From Phycisphaerae bacterium (lineage in GTDB: Bacteria; Planctomycetota; Phycisphaerae; Phycisphaerales; Phycisphaeraceae), in assembly GCA_030425705.1 (NCBI GenBank), contig JAUHZU010000002.1:372001-436000 (forward strand): a stretch of 64,000 bases of DNA, written 5' to 3'. Made by a program: the position numbers and the translations under genes. The notes under the pieces are model-generated. The model did not search any database. It saw only the letters and a list, made by a program, of their open reading frames with translations, and had not been told where the DNA came from. This document shows positions 30,388 through 42,642 of this stretch, piece after piece. Each line of letters opens with the position of its first letter. The first letter of the stretch is position 1.

Positions 30388-30612
30388 CTACCCCCGCTCC
30401 CACCGGATTTGGAACTCGATCTCTTCGGTGTTGCCTTCGCGTTCGTGCTCGATGTTGAAGGTGGCGCGGTCGGGGACGTAGAAGCGTTCGTTAGCGATCT
30501 GGATCTCGAAGTTCTCGCCGGTCTCGATGCTGTCCGCCAGGCGGCGGAGCTTGGCGACGAACTCGGCCGCGCTGTAGGTCTTCTCGATATCGCGGTCGGT
30601 CTTCTCGGGCAT
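30388..30612 (-). CDS. Amphi-Trp domain protein
   Basis: 74 aa. Matches the short amphi-Trp domain: an amphipathic helix (YSAAEFVAKLRRLADSIETG), then strands (NFEIQIANERFYVPDRATFN) and the closing EIEFQIRWERG with its Trp. The domain occurs alone in bacteria and archaea; function is unknown. The ATG at 30612 has AAAGG upstream. The palindrome at 30321 lies downstream and may aid termination. Confidence 0.82.
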   Translation of the reverse strand: MPEKTDRDIEKTYSAAEFVAKLRRLADSIETGENFEIQIANERFYVPDRATFNIEHEREGNTEEIEFQIRWERG

Positions 30613-30857
30613 GGCGGGGCCTTTCTTGGGGTGGGGCAGCGGGTCCGCCGCGCAGGATAACCGTCCGTCCCTGCCGATGCGGGCCGGTTTCCCGCGTCCG
30701 GGGCGTCGCGGGGGGCGATTCGCACGGCCGAGCAGAAAATCTTAAACCCCGCGCATCTGCGGACGCCCGGCCCGCGAATCTAACTACAAGGCGGGATAGA
30801 TCGTGTCCATCACGTCCGTTCCCGTGGATCGGATCGACTCACTCTAGGAGAAAAACC

Positions 30858-31742
30858 ATGTTTCGCACCTCCGTCCTTGCAGCGGCCTTGAGCACAGCGA
30901 TGGCCCCCGCGGCGTTTGGCGTCGTGATCGTGGGTGTCACCGACGACAACACCGTCGTCACCTTCGACTCTTCCGACCCGGCCAACCTGCTCAGCGGCGT
31001 GGCCGTCTCGGGCCTCGCGTCCAACGAGTTCATCGAGGGCATCGACTTCCGCCCGACAACCGGCGCACTCTACGCGGTCGGCAGCTTTGGCAACGTCTAC
31101 ACCCTCGACGCCACGACCGGCGCGGCGACGCTGCAGTTCAACATCGGCGTGCTCGACGGCTCGTCGTTCGGCGTGGACTTCAACCCCGCCGCCGACTTCG
31201 CCGGGGCCAGCTCGCTCCGCGTCGTCAGCAACACCAACCAGAATCTTGCGGTGAACGTCGACACCGGCGTGCCCACCGTCGCGACGGATGTGTTCAACGC
31301 CAACGGCGCGACGCCGAACATCGTCGGTGAGGCCTACACCAACGCCGTGCCCGGCGGCATCCCCGGCGGCGTCGGGGGCCCCCCCGGCACCGTGCAGTAC
31401 GCGATCGACTCGGGCAGCGACACCCTCTCGATCCAGGCCTTCAACGCCGGCGAACTCACCCTGGTCGGCGGGCTGGGGGTCGACTCCAACGCCGAGCTGG
31501 GCTTTGACATCTTCGCCAACGGCGTGGGCAACAACGTCGGCTACGCGACCATCGTGCCGACCGGTGGCAGCGTCAGCCACCTCTTAGAGATCGATCTGAC
31601 GACCGGCATCGCGACGGACCTGGGCCAGATCGACGGCGGGATCGTGGTGCCCAACATCAGCGCCACGCCGATCCCCGAGCCCGGCAGCGCGGCGCTGCTC
31701 GCGCTGGGCCTGCTGGCGCTGCGTCGCCGGCGACACGCCTGA
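30858..31742 (+). CDS. DUF4394 protein with PEP-CTERM anchor
   Basis: 294 aa, exported. Signal peptide VLAAALSTAMAPAAFGV. The body is a repetitive beta-propeller-like DUF4394 domain (GIDFRPTTGALYAVGS, SLRVVSNTNQNLAVNVDTG). The C-terminus IPEPGSAALLALGLLALRRR is a complete PEP-CTERM signal: PEP, hydrophobic helix, Arg cluster. Such proteins are cleaved and anchored or released by exosortase. Shine-Dalgarno AGGAGA precedes the ATG and a strong terminator follows at 31787. Confidence 0.9.
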   Translation: MFRTSVLAAALSTAMAPAAFGVVIVGVTDDNTVVTFDSSDPANLLSGVAVSGLASNEFIEGIDFRPTTGALYAVGSFGNVYTLDATTGAATLQFNIGVLDGSSFGVDFNPAADFAGASSLRVVSNTNQNLAVNVDTGVPTVATDVFNANGATPNIVGEAYTNAVPGGIPGGVGGPPGTVQYAIDSGSDTLSIQAFNAGELTLVGGLGVDSNAELGFDIFANGVGNNVGYATIVPTGGSVSHLLEIDLTTGIATDLGQIDGGIVVPNISATPIPEPGSAALLALGLLALRRRRHA

Positions 31743-31786
31743 GCGGCCGCGACACCGCCCAGCGATCAGGGTGCTCTTTTTACCTC

Positions 31787-31820
31787 GACACCCCCTGCGT
31801 TCCTGCGGGGGTGTCTTTTT
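31787..31820 (+). terminator. Intrinsic terminator of the DUF4394 gene
   Basis: GACACCCCC/GGGGGTGTC with an 11-nt loop, then TTTTTAT. Confidence 0.9.
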
Positions 31821-31838
31821 ATGCCTACATCCGGGGTG

Positions 31839-33509
31839 TTACTCGTCCGCGGTCGCGATGCCCGGCTCGCAGTAGCACGAGGATGTCGGGCGGACATCCG
31901 CGTCCGACCACGCCGCGGCGAGACGGCCAGACAACTGCTCGGCCTCGTCGGCCTTGCCCTGCGCGAGCAGCGCCTGCTCGAGCCCGAGCAGGCCCCAGCC
32001 GTTGTTGCGGTTGCGCTCCAGGTCGTCGCGGTAGACCCGCTCGGCCTCGGCGTACCGGCCGTCCGCCATCAGCAGCGCGCCCAACGCATGACGCACCGGC
32101 AGCATCCAGCCCGGCGGCTCGTCGTACACCAGCGCGTCCTCCGCCGCCACCCCCTCACGCAGCCGAGCAAACGCCTCGTCCGTCTTCCCTTCGCGGTAGA
32201 GCAGCTCGCCCTCGATCATCGCGTGCGCGATCGGCAGCACCTTGCCCACCGGGTTATTCAGGATGTACCACTCCTCCGGCACCGCCTCGGCCGCGGCGCG
32301 GAACAGCGCCATCTCCGCCCGCGCCTTGTCCGTCCGGCCGAGCGCCGAGTACGCGATCGAACGCGCGTAGTAACGCACCGCGACACTCATCCGCCGCCAC
32401 TCCGGGTACGCCGGCTCGGCCAGCACGTCTTCCCACTTCCCGAATCGGATCATCACGTGCAGCGTCGCGGGCATCGCCCCGTCGATCAGCGGCGCCAGCT
32501 CGCGCAGCGGGCCCTCGGGCGTCTCCGCCTCCAGCGCCCGTGCCGCGGCGAGCGCGTCCTCGTACCGGCCGGACATCATCCCGGCGTAGGCCAGGAAGTG
32601 CAGGTTGTGCGCGTAGTACAACGCGTACATCCGCGGCGGCGGCGCGAGCGCGAGGTACGCCCGGTCCGCGGCGACCGCGTCCTCGTTCGATTCCAGCGCG
32701 TCCGAGTACCGCCCCACACGGATGTAGATGTGCGAGGGCATGTGCACCAGGTGCCCCGAGCCCGGCACCAGGTCCCGCAGCCGGTCCGCCGCGGGCACCG
32801 CCCGGTCCGGGTCGCGCGAGGCCTCGACCGCATGGATGTAGAAGTGGTTCGCCCCGGGGTGGTCCGGCGTGTGCGAAATCACGTACTCCAGCACGCGCAC
32901 CACCTCCAGGATCCGGCCCTTCGGCGAGCCGTCCTTCTCCCAGTAGTCCCACGGCTGGAGGTTCATCATCGACTCGGCGTACAGCGCGCCGACGTCCGGG
33001 TCGTTCGGGAACGCGCGGTAGGCCTGCCCCATCGCCCGGGCGTACGCCCAGTCCAACTCACCACGGTCCTCGGGGGCGGGGTAGACGTAGCGGGCATCGA
33101 CCGCGCGCACGAGCGCCTGTTCGGTCGGCGTGCCGTTGCCGATGCGGGCCATGGCTTGGTCCGCCGCGACGCGGGCGAGCATCGAGCGTTCGTCGGTCAT
33201 CGCCGGGTCGTTGATGTTGATGCCGTGCGCGTAGGCGATGCCCCAGTACGGCATGGGCGAGTCGGGGTCCTTCTTCGCGGCCATCTCGAACGAGCGGATC
33301 GCCTCGTCGTGGTTGAAGCCGTAGAGCAGCTGCATGCCCTGGTTGAACCAGGTCTGCGCGCTGTCGGAATCGGTCTGGATCGGCCGCTGGTAGTTGCCGA
33401 ACCCGTCGTACAGCCGGGCCTGCGACGCGGGCTGGCAGCCGGTGAGTCCTGTCGAAACGACGGACAGCGCGACGAGCGCGACGAGGCCGAGGCGTGGTCG
33501 GATGAGCAT
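31839..33509 (-). CDS. TPR-repeat lipoprotein
   Basis: 556 aa. Lipoprotein signal with lipobox LTGC near residue 25. The chain is a series of TPR-like helix pairs: AQTWFNQGMQLLYGFNHDEA, AIRSFEMAAKKDPDSPMPYW near the start, and GRYAEAERVYRDDLERN near the end. The family hallmarks HFYIHAVEAS and GHLVHMPSHIYIRVGRY carry conserved His residues that could bind metal. A Cys pair (CYCEPG) lies at the C-terminus. Likely an envelope scaffold or a poorly known enzyme; substrate unknown. Confidence 0.86.
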   Translation of the reverse strand: MLIRPRLGLVALVALSVVSTGLTGCQPASQARLYDGFGNYQRPIQTDSDSAQTWFNQGMQLLYGFNHDEAIRSFEMAAKKDPDSPMPYWGIAYAHGININDPAMTDERSMLARVAADQAMARIGNGTPTEQALVRAVDARYVYPAPEDRGELDWAYARAMGQAYRAFPNDPDVGALYAESMMNLQPWDYWEKDGSPKGRILEVVRVLEYVISHTPDHPGANHFYIHAVEASRDPDRAVPAADRLRDLVPGSGHLVHMPSHIYIRVGRYSDALESNEDAVAADRAYLALAPPPRMYALYYAHNLHFLAYAGMMSGRYEDALAAARALEAETPEGPLRELAPLIDGAMPATLHVMIRFGKWEDVLAEPAYPEWRRMSVAVRYYARSIAYSALGRTDKARAEMALFRAAAEAVPEEWYILNNPVGKVLPIAHAMIEGELLYREGKTDEAFARLREGVAAEDALVYDEPPGWMLPVRHALGALLMADGRYAEAERVYRDDLERNRNNGWGLLGLEQALLAQGKADEAEQLSGRLAAAWSDADVRPTSSCYCEPGIATADE

Positions 33510-33600
33510 GGTGGTACCCCTGTTCGAAGTGGGCGGAGAGATGGTGAGCCGTTGATCCTACCACCCCGGGGGCGTAGGCCGGTAGGGGAATCTCAAAGAA

Positions 33601-33625
33601 AGCCCACGCCGGCTGGGCGTGGGCT
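33601..33625 (-). terminator. Terminator of gcvP, GCCCACG family
   Basis: On the minus strand AGCCCACGCC/GGCGTGGGCT, loop of 5 nt, then TTCTTTG. It is about 35 nt past the gcvP stop. The stem core is shared with the palindromes at 2684, 29922 and 30321. Confidence 0.8.
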
Positions 33626-33659
33626 CGGTGCGGTCGTGTGTTGTTTGGGTTTGGGCGGG

Positions 33660-36602
<2,943 letters not shown>

Positions 36603-36656
36603 GGTGGTGTTCCGGGGGCGGGGGTCCGCGGGGCGGGGAGGGATGTCGAGCGGGGC

Positions 36657-36662
36657 ATTGTA
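36657..36662 (-). promoter_or_regulatory. -10 element (TACAAT) of gcvP
   Basis: Minus-strand TACAAT ending about 54 nt before the gcvP ATG. Confidence 0.5.
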
Positions 36663-36712
36663 GGGCTTTCTCCGCCCGGGTTGAGTCGGCTACCGTGCGG
36701 GTGAACACCGCA

Positions 36713-36718
36713 TAGAAT
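36713..36718 (+). promoter_or_regulatory. -10 element (TAGAAT) of polX, leaderless
   Basis: Six nt between TAGAAT and the ATG at 36725. Confidence 0.55.
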
Positions 36719-36724
36719 CCCCCT

Positions 36725-38473
36725 ATGCCCAGCACCAACAGCACCCTCGCCGGCATCTTCCAGCAGATGGCGGATGTGAACCAGATCGTGGACGGCAACC
36801 GCTTCAAGACCAACGCCTACCAGAAGGCGGCGCGGGTCATGAAGGAGCTGACCCGGGACGTCTCGGCCGTGCCCCCGGCCGAGCTGACGTCGATCGAAGG
36901 CGTGGGCAAGGGGCTGGCGGAGAAGATCGCCGAGTTCGTTGAGTCGGGGAAGATACAAGAGCACCAGGACATGCTCGAAGACCTGCCGGCGGGCCTGCTG
37001 GACCTGCTTCACATCCCCGGGCTCGGGCCCAAGGGCGTGGCACAGCTTTGGAAGGAGGCGGGGGTCGAGTCGATCGCGGATTTGGAGAAGGGCATCGCCG
37101 ACGGGTCGCTGGCCGAGCTGAAGGGGATGGGCAAGAAGAAGCTGGAGAACCTGAGCAAGGGCATCGCGTTCCTGGCAAAGCAGGGCGGGCGGGCGCACCT
37201 GGGCCGGGCACTGCCGCTGGCATTGCATGTCATTGATTGGCTCAAGTCCGAGTGCGATGTGACCCTGATCGATTACGCGGGCTCGCTGCGGCGGGGCAAA
37301 GAAACGATCGGCGACATCGACATCCTTGTGGGTGCCGAAAAAAAAGTTCACCACTGCCTCATGGATGCGTTCATCGGTATGGATATGGTCGACGAGGTGC
37401 TCGGCCACGGCGAGACGAAGTCCTCGGTCCGCACCAGCGACGACACCGGCGCGATCCAGATCGACCTGCGCGTCGTCGAGCCGAAACACTACGGCGCGGC
37501 GCTGATGTACTTCACCGGCAGCAAGGAGCACAACGTCAAGCTCCGTGAGCGGGCCCTGTCCATGGGCTACACCCTCAACGAGTACGCGCTGGCCGACAAG
37601 AACGACAAAAGCAGGCACATCGCGACCGAGACCGAGGAGGCGATCTACAAGGTGCTGGAGCTCGCGTGGATCCCGCCGGAGCTGCGTGAAGACCGTGGCG
37701 AGATCGCGCTCTCCGAGAAAGACGGGCTGCCAAAGCTCGTGGAACTCGAGGACATCCGCGCCGACCTGCACACGCACACGACGGCCAGCGACGGGGTGTG
37801 GTCGATCGAGGAGAACGCCCGCGCGATGGCCGACCGCGGGTACCACACCGTCGCCATCACCGACCACAGCAAGAGCCAGTACCAGGCCAACGGGCTGGAC
37901 AACGACCGGCTGGTGAAGCACATCGAGCAGGTGCGCGCCGTCGCGGCAAAGCTCAAGGGCACGATCACCGTGCTCGCGGGCAGCGAGGTGGACATCCTGC
38001 CCGACGGGTCTTTGGACTACCCCGACGAGCTGCTGGCCGAGCTGGATGTCGTGGTGGCCTCGCCGCACGCCGCGCTGTCGCAGGAGCCGAAGAAGGCGAC
38101 GGCCCGGCTGCTCAGGGCGATCGAGAACCCCTACGTCACGATCATGGGCCACCCCACCGGCCGGCTGGTGCTGAAGCGCGAGGGGCTGAGCCCGGACATT
38201 GACGCACTGGTTAGGGCCGCGGCCGAGCGCGGCGTCGCGATGGAGATCAACGCGAACCACTGGCGGCTGGACCTGCGCGACACCCACGCCCGCGCGGCCC
38301 TCGCCGCCGGCTGCAAGCTCGCGATCAACACCGACGCCCACGGCGCGGGCGACCTGGGCCAGCTCCCCTACGGCGTACTCACCGCACGCCGGGCCGGGGC
38401 CACCGCCGCGGACGTGGTTAACTGCCTGTCCGCCGCCGGGCTCCGCAAGTGGATCGCCTCGACCCGCGCCTGA
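36725..38473 (+). CDS. polX: PolX family DNA polymerase/3'-5' exonuclease with PHP domain
   Basis: 582 aa. An N-terminal HhH region (IEGVGKGLAEKIAEF, IPGLGPKGVAQLW) and Pol beta palm with GSLRRGKETIGDIDILV (catalytic Asp pair) and later QIDLRVV. From about residue 340 a PHP domain: RADLHTHTTASDGVWSIEEN, AITDHSKS, GSEVDI, NTDAHGAGDLGQL. Typical bacterial PolX does gap filling and repair with a PHP-type 3'-5' exonuclease. TAGAAT (36713-36718) ends 6 nt before the ATG, so it is probably leaderless. Divergent from gcvP. Confidence 0.95.
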   Translation: MPSTNSTLAGIFQQMADVNQIVDGNRFKTNAYQKAARVMKELTRDVSAVPPAELTSIEGVGKGLAEKIAEFVESGKIQEHQDMLEDLPAGLLDLLHIPGLGPKGVAQLWKEAGVESIADLEKGIADGSLAELKGMGKKKLENLSKGIAFLAKQGGRAHLGRALPLALHVIDWLKSECDVTLIDYAGSLRRGKETIGDIDILVGAEKKVHHCLMDAFIGMDMVDEVLGHGETKSSVRTSDDTGAIQIDLRVVEPKHYGAALMYFTGSKEHNVKLRERALSMGYTLNEYALADKNDKSRHIATETEEAIYKVLELAWIPPELREDRGEIALSEKDGLPKLVELEDIRADLHTHTTASDGVWSIEENARAMADRGYHTVAITDHSKSQYQANGLDNDRLVKHIEQVRAVAAKLKGTITVLAGSEVDILPDGSLDYPDELLAELDVVVASPHAALSQEPKKATARLLRAIENPYVTIMGHPTGRLVLKREGLSPDIDALVRAAAERGVAMEINANHWRLDLRDTHARAALAAGCKLAINTDAHGAGDLGQLPYGVLTARRAGATAADVVNCLSAAGLRKWIASTRA

Positions 38474-38511
38474 TGCGCGCAATAAAAAAACGAACCCGCC
38501 GGTTTTTCTGT

Positions 38512-38539
38512 TTGTGGCTCGGCCCGTCGGCTCTACAAT
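38512..38539 (+). promoter_or_regulatory. Promoter of the SET-domain gene
   Basis: -35-like TTGTGG (38512-38517) and -10 TACAAT (38534-38539) spaced 16 bp, about 95 nt before ATG 38633. An A7 run and a T5 run (38480-38510) just upstream may end polX. Confidence 0.5.
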
Positions 38540-38632
38540 CCCGCGCATGCCGCCGTGCCGGCCGGGCCGTTCGTTGCTCCGGGGCGCGGCGGGTCGCGTG
38601 CCGGTCCCGGCCGCATGGGAACCCTCCCGACG

Positions 38633-39247
38633 ATGCTCCATCCGAATACCCGCATCCAACTCATCAGCGATGAGATCGGTTCTGGTGTGGTCGCCACCGC
38701 GCTGATCCCCAAGGGCACGGTCGTCTATGTCGAAGACCCGCTGGACATCGTGCTCGCGCCCGACCACCCGCTCATCCGCCACCCCGCCTACGCCGACACC
38801 ATCGAGACTTACAGCTACCGCGACGCGTCCGGCTCGTACGTGATCTGCTGGGACGGCGCGAAGTACATCAACCACGCCTGCAACCCCTCCACCCTCACCA
38901 CCGGCTACGGCTTCGAGCTGGCGATCCGCGATATCCAGCCCGGCGAAGAGATCACCGACGACTACGCCATCTACAACTGCCCGGTCTTCGGCCCGCTCCG
39001 CTGCGGCGAGCCGGACTGTCGTGGCGAGGTCCGTCCCGACGACTTCGACCGCCTGGCACACGGCTGGGACGCCCGCATCCGCGAGGCCCTGCAACGCTAC
39101 CAGGACGTGGACCAGCCGCTGTCGGCCTACCTCAGCGACCCCTGCCGCGCCGCGCTCGCCGGCTACCTGCGGACCGGGCGGGGCTACCGCTCGATCCTCA
39201 ATGCCCGCTACCAGGACGCCGAGGAAACCCCGCCGCAGTGGGCCTGA
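38633..39247 (+). CDS. SET-domain protein (lysine methyltransferase-like)
   Basis: 204 aa. Compact SET fold: N-terminal RIQLISDEIGSGVVATALIP, the catalytic pseudoknot YINHACNPSTLTTGYGFELA (NHxCxPS), and GEEITDDYAIY. A post-SET-like Cys pattern follows (CPVF ... CGEPDCRGEV). Such bacterial SET proteins may methylate ribosomal or other proteins with SAM; the target here is unknown. ATG 38633 is chosen; an in-frame ATG at 38615 would add six residues. Confidence 0.85.
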   Translation: MLHPNTRIQLISDEIGSGVVATALIPKGTVVYVEDPLDIVLAPDHPLIRHPAYADTIETYSYRDASGSYVICWDGAKYINHACNPSTLTTGYGFELAIRDIQPGEEITDDYAIYNCPVFGPLRCGEPDCRGEVRPDDFDRLAHGWDARIREALQRYQDVDQPLSAYLSDPCRAALAGYLRTGRGYRSILNARYQDAEETPPQWA

Positions 39248-39385
39248 CCGCGGCGACGCCGGGCGCTTATCGGCCCCGGTCGGCATAACCCGGAAAAATC
39301 GCCCCGCCGCTACCGGCGCTCAAGTCGACCCCCCGCCGGGTCGATGCTCTTGTCAGCGTCCCATCCACGCGCGGAGCCCACAGCC

Positions 39386-40327
39386 ATGCCCGATCCAACC
39401 ACCCCCGCCAACCCCGCCCCCGAGACGGCCGCCGTACAGCCGGCCGCCGAGGTCCCCAACCTCCCGCCCGAGCAGATCGTCCAGTCGGCGATCCAGGAGA
39501 TCAGCCACATCGCCACCCTGCCCGAGGTGACGATGAAGATCATCAAGCTCGTCGAGGACCCCGACTCGACCGCGCAGGACCTGAACAACGTCATCAGCAA
39601 CGACCCCGCGCTGGGTGCCCGCATCCTCAAGGTCGTCAACTCGGCGTTCTACGGGCTGCCCGGGCAGATCGGCTCGATCAACCGCGCGATCGTGCTGCTC
39701 GGCCTCAACGCCGTGAAGAACATCGCCATCGCCGCGTCCTTGGCCAAGCTGTTCCGCGGCGGCAAGATCGCCGAGAACTTCGACGCCCGCGACCTGTGGA
39801 CCAACGCCATCGCCTCGGCGACCGCGACCCGCCTGCTCGCGAAGAAGGTCTCGCTGGGCCTGCCCGACGAGGCCTTCCTGGCCGGGCTCATCCACGACCT
39901 GGGCATCATGGTCGAGATCCAGGCCAAGCGTGCCCAATTCGTCCAGGTCCTCGAACGCCTCGCCGCCGACCCGACGACGACCCTCCGCCAGGCCGAGACC
40001 GAGATCATCGGCGCGAACCACGAGCAGTTCGGCCAGGCGCTGTGCAAGATGTGGAAGTTCCCCGTCAACTTCCAGTACGTCACCGGCTTCCACCACCGCC
40101 CGACCGAACTCGCGGAGAACCACCGCGCGTTGGTCGGCCTGGTCTACGTCGCCGACCTCATCACCAAGCAGCAGGGCCTGGGCTTCTCGCTGGGCACCGA
40201 GCAGGACGAGATCGACCCCGCCCTGCTGGCCGAGCTGAACCTGACTTCCGCCGGCATCGAAGAGGTCGCCAAGCAGCTCCCCGCCGCGATCGACGAGGCG
40301 AAGGCGATCTTCCAGAACCCCGCCTAA
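39386..40327 (+). CDS. HDOD-domain signalling protein
   Basis: 313 aa. After a Pro/Ala-rich leader of 40 residues comes an HDOD domain at about 55-260: LPEVTMKIIKLVEDPDSTAQ, ISNDPALGARILKVVNSAFYG, LGLNAVKNIAIAASLAKLF, and LAGLIHDLGIMV. The HD pair is present in this copy; HDOD domains usually act as regulatory, non-catalytic modules tied to c-di-GMP or stress responses. No output domain is attached. Shine-Dalgarno GGAG is upstream; the terminator lies at 40358. Confidence 0.9.
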   Translation: MPDPTTPANPAPETAAVQPAAEVPNLPPEQIVQSAIQEISHIATLPEVTMKIIKLVEDPDSTAQDLNNVISNDPALGARILKVVNSAFYGLPGQIGSINRAIVLLGLNAVKNIAIAASLAKLFRGGKIAENFDARDLWTNAIASATATRLLAKKVSLGLPDEAFLAGLIHDLGIMVEIQAKRAQFVQVLERLAADPTTTLRQAETEIIGANHEQFGQALCKMWKFPVNFQYVTGFHHRPTELAENHRALVGLVYVADLITKQQGLGFSLGTEQDEIDPALLAELNLTSAGIEEVAKQLPAAIDEAKAIFQNPA

Positions 40328-40357
40328 GTCGCACCACAACCCACGCAAGAGGAAGAC

Positions 40358-40391
40358 GGGCCGAGGCGTGAGAACGCTTCGGCCTGTTTCA
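40358..40391 (+). terminator. Terminator of the HDOD gene
   Basis: 12-bp stem 40358-40369/40374-40385 with two G-U pairs and loop GAGA, then GTTTCAT. Confidence 0.75.
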
Positions 40392-40533
40392 TATTCCTCA
40401 TTCAACCCGCGCGCCGGGCTTACACGATTCGCACCCCCCGCTAACGCGCGGACCCGATAGTTCCTCCGTGCCGACTCCGGCGTGCAGGGCCGACGCGGGC
40501 CCGGCCGGGAGCCGGCGACACGGGGACTGCGCG

Positions 40534-41538
40534 ATGAAGCTGCACGTCCGGACCGTCTTCATCAGTGACACCCACCTGGGCAGCAAGGGCGCGCGCGCCA
40601 AGGACCTGGCCCGGTTCCTCAAGCACGTCCGCTGCGACACGCTCTACCTCGTGGGCGATATCCTCGACTGCTGGCGGCTGCGCTCGCGCTGGTACTGGCC
40701 CGACGCGCACAACGACGTCGTCCGACGCATCCTCAAGCACGCCTCGCGCGGCACCCGCGTCGTCCTCGTCCCCGGCAACCACGACGACGCCGCGCGGCAG
40801 TTCGTCCACATGGCCTTCGGCGGGGTCGAGGTCCTCCCCCAGGACGAGCACGTCACCGCCGACGGCCGACGCCTGCTCATCACCCACGGCGACCAGTACG
40901 ACCTGGTCGTGCAGCACTCCCGCTGGCTGTCGATGCTCGGCAGCGTCGCGTACGAGTGGCTGCTGAAGATCAACCGCTGCTACAACTTCGGACGGCAACG
41001 CCTCGGGCTGCCCTACGCCTCGCTGTCGCAGACGATCAAGCTCAAGGTCAAGCGGGCCTGCACGTTCATCAGCAAGTTCGAGGAGGCCCTCGCCGCCGAG
41101 GCCCAGCGCTGCGGGATGGACGGCGTGGTCTGCGGGCACATCCACAAGGCCGAGGTCCGCACGATGCCCGGCGGGGTCGCCTACTACAACTGCGGCGACT
41201 GGGTCGAGTCCTGCACCGCGCTTATCGAGCACCCCGACGGCCGGCTCGAGCTCATCGATGGGCTGGAGCAGACCGCCGCGCTGAAGGCGAAGACCAAGGC
41301 GCACCGCGACATGCAGGCCGTGCTCGCCGAGTCCGCGGCCGAGCCACACCCCGACCACGACGAGGACGACGGCTGGCCCGCGACCGGCGAGCCGCAGGAA
41401 GCCGCCCGCCTGTCCGAACTCTTCCGCGACTACCCGCCGATCCTCTGGCCCGGCGCGGCCGGCCTGGCCGTGGACGGCCGGCGCGCCAACCACCCCCGAC
41501 AGACCCACCCACCGACCCAAACCGGGGAACACCGATGA
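40534..41538 (+). CDS. LpxH-like calcineurin phosphoesterase
   Basis: 334 aa. Metallophosphatase motifs in order: FISDTHLGSKG, LVGDILDCW, LVPGNHDD, ITHGDQYD, and CGHIHKAE. This arrangement matches UDP-2,3-diacylglucosamine pyrophosphatase-like proteins that act on lipid A precursors or related lipids. The last 60 residues are Pro/Ala/Asp-rich. Its stop overlaps the next start (ATGA), coupling it to a glycosyltransferase, a pairing familiar from envelope-lipid genes. ATG 40534 puts the first metal motif near residue 10, as expected. Confidence 0.88.
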   Translation: MKLHVRTVFISDTHLGSKGARAKDLARFLKHVRCDTLYLVGDILDCWRLRSRWYWPDAHNDVVRRILKHASRGTRVVLVPGNHDDAARQFVHMAFGGVEVLPQDEHVTADGRRLLITHGDQYDLVVQHSRWLSMLGSVAYEWLLKINRCYNFGRQRLGLPYASLSQTIKLKVKRACTFISKFEEALAAEAQRCGMDGVVCGHIHKAEVRTMPGGVAYYNCGDWVESCTALIEHPDGRLELIDGLEQTAALKAKTKAHRDMQAVLAESAAEPHPDHDEDDGWPATGEPQEAARLSELFRDYPPILWPGAAGLAVDGRRANHPRQTHPPTQTGEHR

Positions 41539-42611
41539 GATTCCTCCTCGCGACCGATGCCTGGGACCCCCAGGTCAACGGCGTCGTCCGGACCTGGCAG
41601 CACGTCACCCGCGAGATGCGCGCCGCCGGCCACACCACCGAGGTCATCCACCCCGGCCTGTTCCGCACGCTCGGCGCGCCGCGCTACCCCGAGATCCGCC
41701 TGTCCATCCTCCCGGGCCGACGCACCCGCAAGCTCATCGAGGAGTACCGGCCCGACGCGATCCACATCGCCACCGAGGGGCCCATCGGCTCCGCCGCGCG
41801 GCGCTACTGCCTTCGACGGAAGATCCCGTTCACCACGTCCTACCACACGCAGTTCCCCCTGTACCTCCGCCAGTACTTCGCCATCCCCACCCGGCTGAGC
41901 TACCGCTTTATCCGCTGGTTCCACGGCCCGGCCCGGCACACGCTCGTCCCGACCAAGCAGGTCGGCGACGAGCTGAACGCCAACGGGCTGAACAACACCG
42001 TCACCTGGTCGCGCGGCGTGGACGTCGCCCAGTTCCACCCCGAGCACGACGTGCCCGAGGCCGTCGCGCAGCTGCCCCGGCCGATCTTTATCTACGCCGG
42101 CCGCGTCGCGATCGAGAAGAACATCGAGGCGTTCCTCGAGCTCGACCTGCCGGGGTCCAAGCTGGTCATCGGCGACGGCCCGGCCCGCGAGGCGCTGCAG
42201 AAGAAGTACCCCGACGCACACTTCGCCGGCTACAAGTTCGGCGACGAGCTCGCCGCGCACTACGCGGCCGGCGACATCTTCGTCTTCCCTTCCCGCACCG
42301 ATACCTTCGGCGTGGTCATGCTCGAGGCCAACGCCTGCGGCCTTCCCGTCGCGGCCTACCCGGTGACGGGGCCGATCGATGTCGTGCAGCAGGGGCAGAC
42401 CGGCTACGTGTACACGGACCTTCGGCGGGCCTGCCTGGACGCGCTCGAGCTCGACGCCGGGCCCTGTGTCGCCTTCGCCCAGCGCAACTCCTGGGCCCGC
42501 TGTGCCCAGACCGTGCTGAACCACCTCGCGCCGATCGCGGCGAAGCCCGATGGACGCGAATCCGCCTCAGCGTCCACCCCGTCGACCGTCGCCTCTGCGG
42601 ACGCGGCCTGA
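41535..42611 (+). CDS. GT4-family glycosyltransferase (MgtA-like)
   Basis: 358 aa. GT-B fold. N-terminal domain: FLLATDAWDPQVNGVVRTWQ, RPDAIHIATEGPIGSAARRY, TSYHTQFPLYLRQYF. C-terminal nucleotide-sugar domain: PIFIYAGRVAIEKNIEAFL, IGDGPARE, FVFPSRTDTFGVVMLEANAC. These are typical of GDP-mannose-dependent alpha-mannosyltransferases; the actual sugar is inferred. The start overlaps the LpxH-like stop by four bases. It probably glycosylates a membrane lipid. Confidence 0.9.
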   Translation: MRFLLATDAWDPQVNGVVRTWQHVTREMRAAGHTTEVIHPGLFRTLGAPRYPEIRLSILPGRRTRKLIEEYRPDAIHIATEGPIGSAARRYCLRRKIPFTTSYHTQFPLYLRQYFAIPTRLSYRFIRWFHGPARHTLVPTKQVGDELNANGLNNTVTWSRGVDVAQFHPEHDVPEAVAQLPRPIFIYAGRVAIEKNIEAFLELDLPGSKLVIGDGPAREALQKKYPDAHFAGYKFGDELAAHYAAGDIFVFPSRTDTFGVVMLEANACGLPVAAYPVTGPIDVVQQGQTGYVYTDLRRACLDALELDAGPCVAFAQRNSWARCAQTVLNHLAPIAAKPDGRESASASTPSTVASADAA

Positions 42612-42642
42612 CGGGCGAAGCTCTTGCCGTGACACGCGGACC

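Noticed and set aside
38474-38510. A7 and T5 runs after polX as a terminator
   Set aside because: The intervening stem is only AACC/GGTT; too weak to call.
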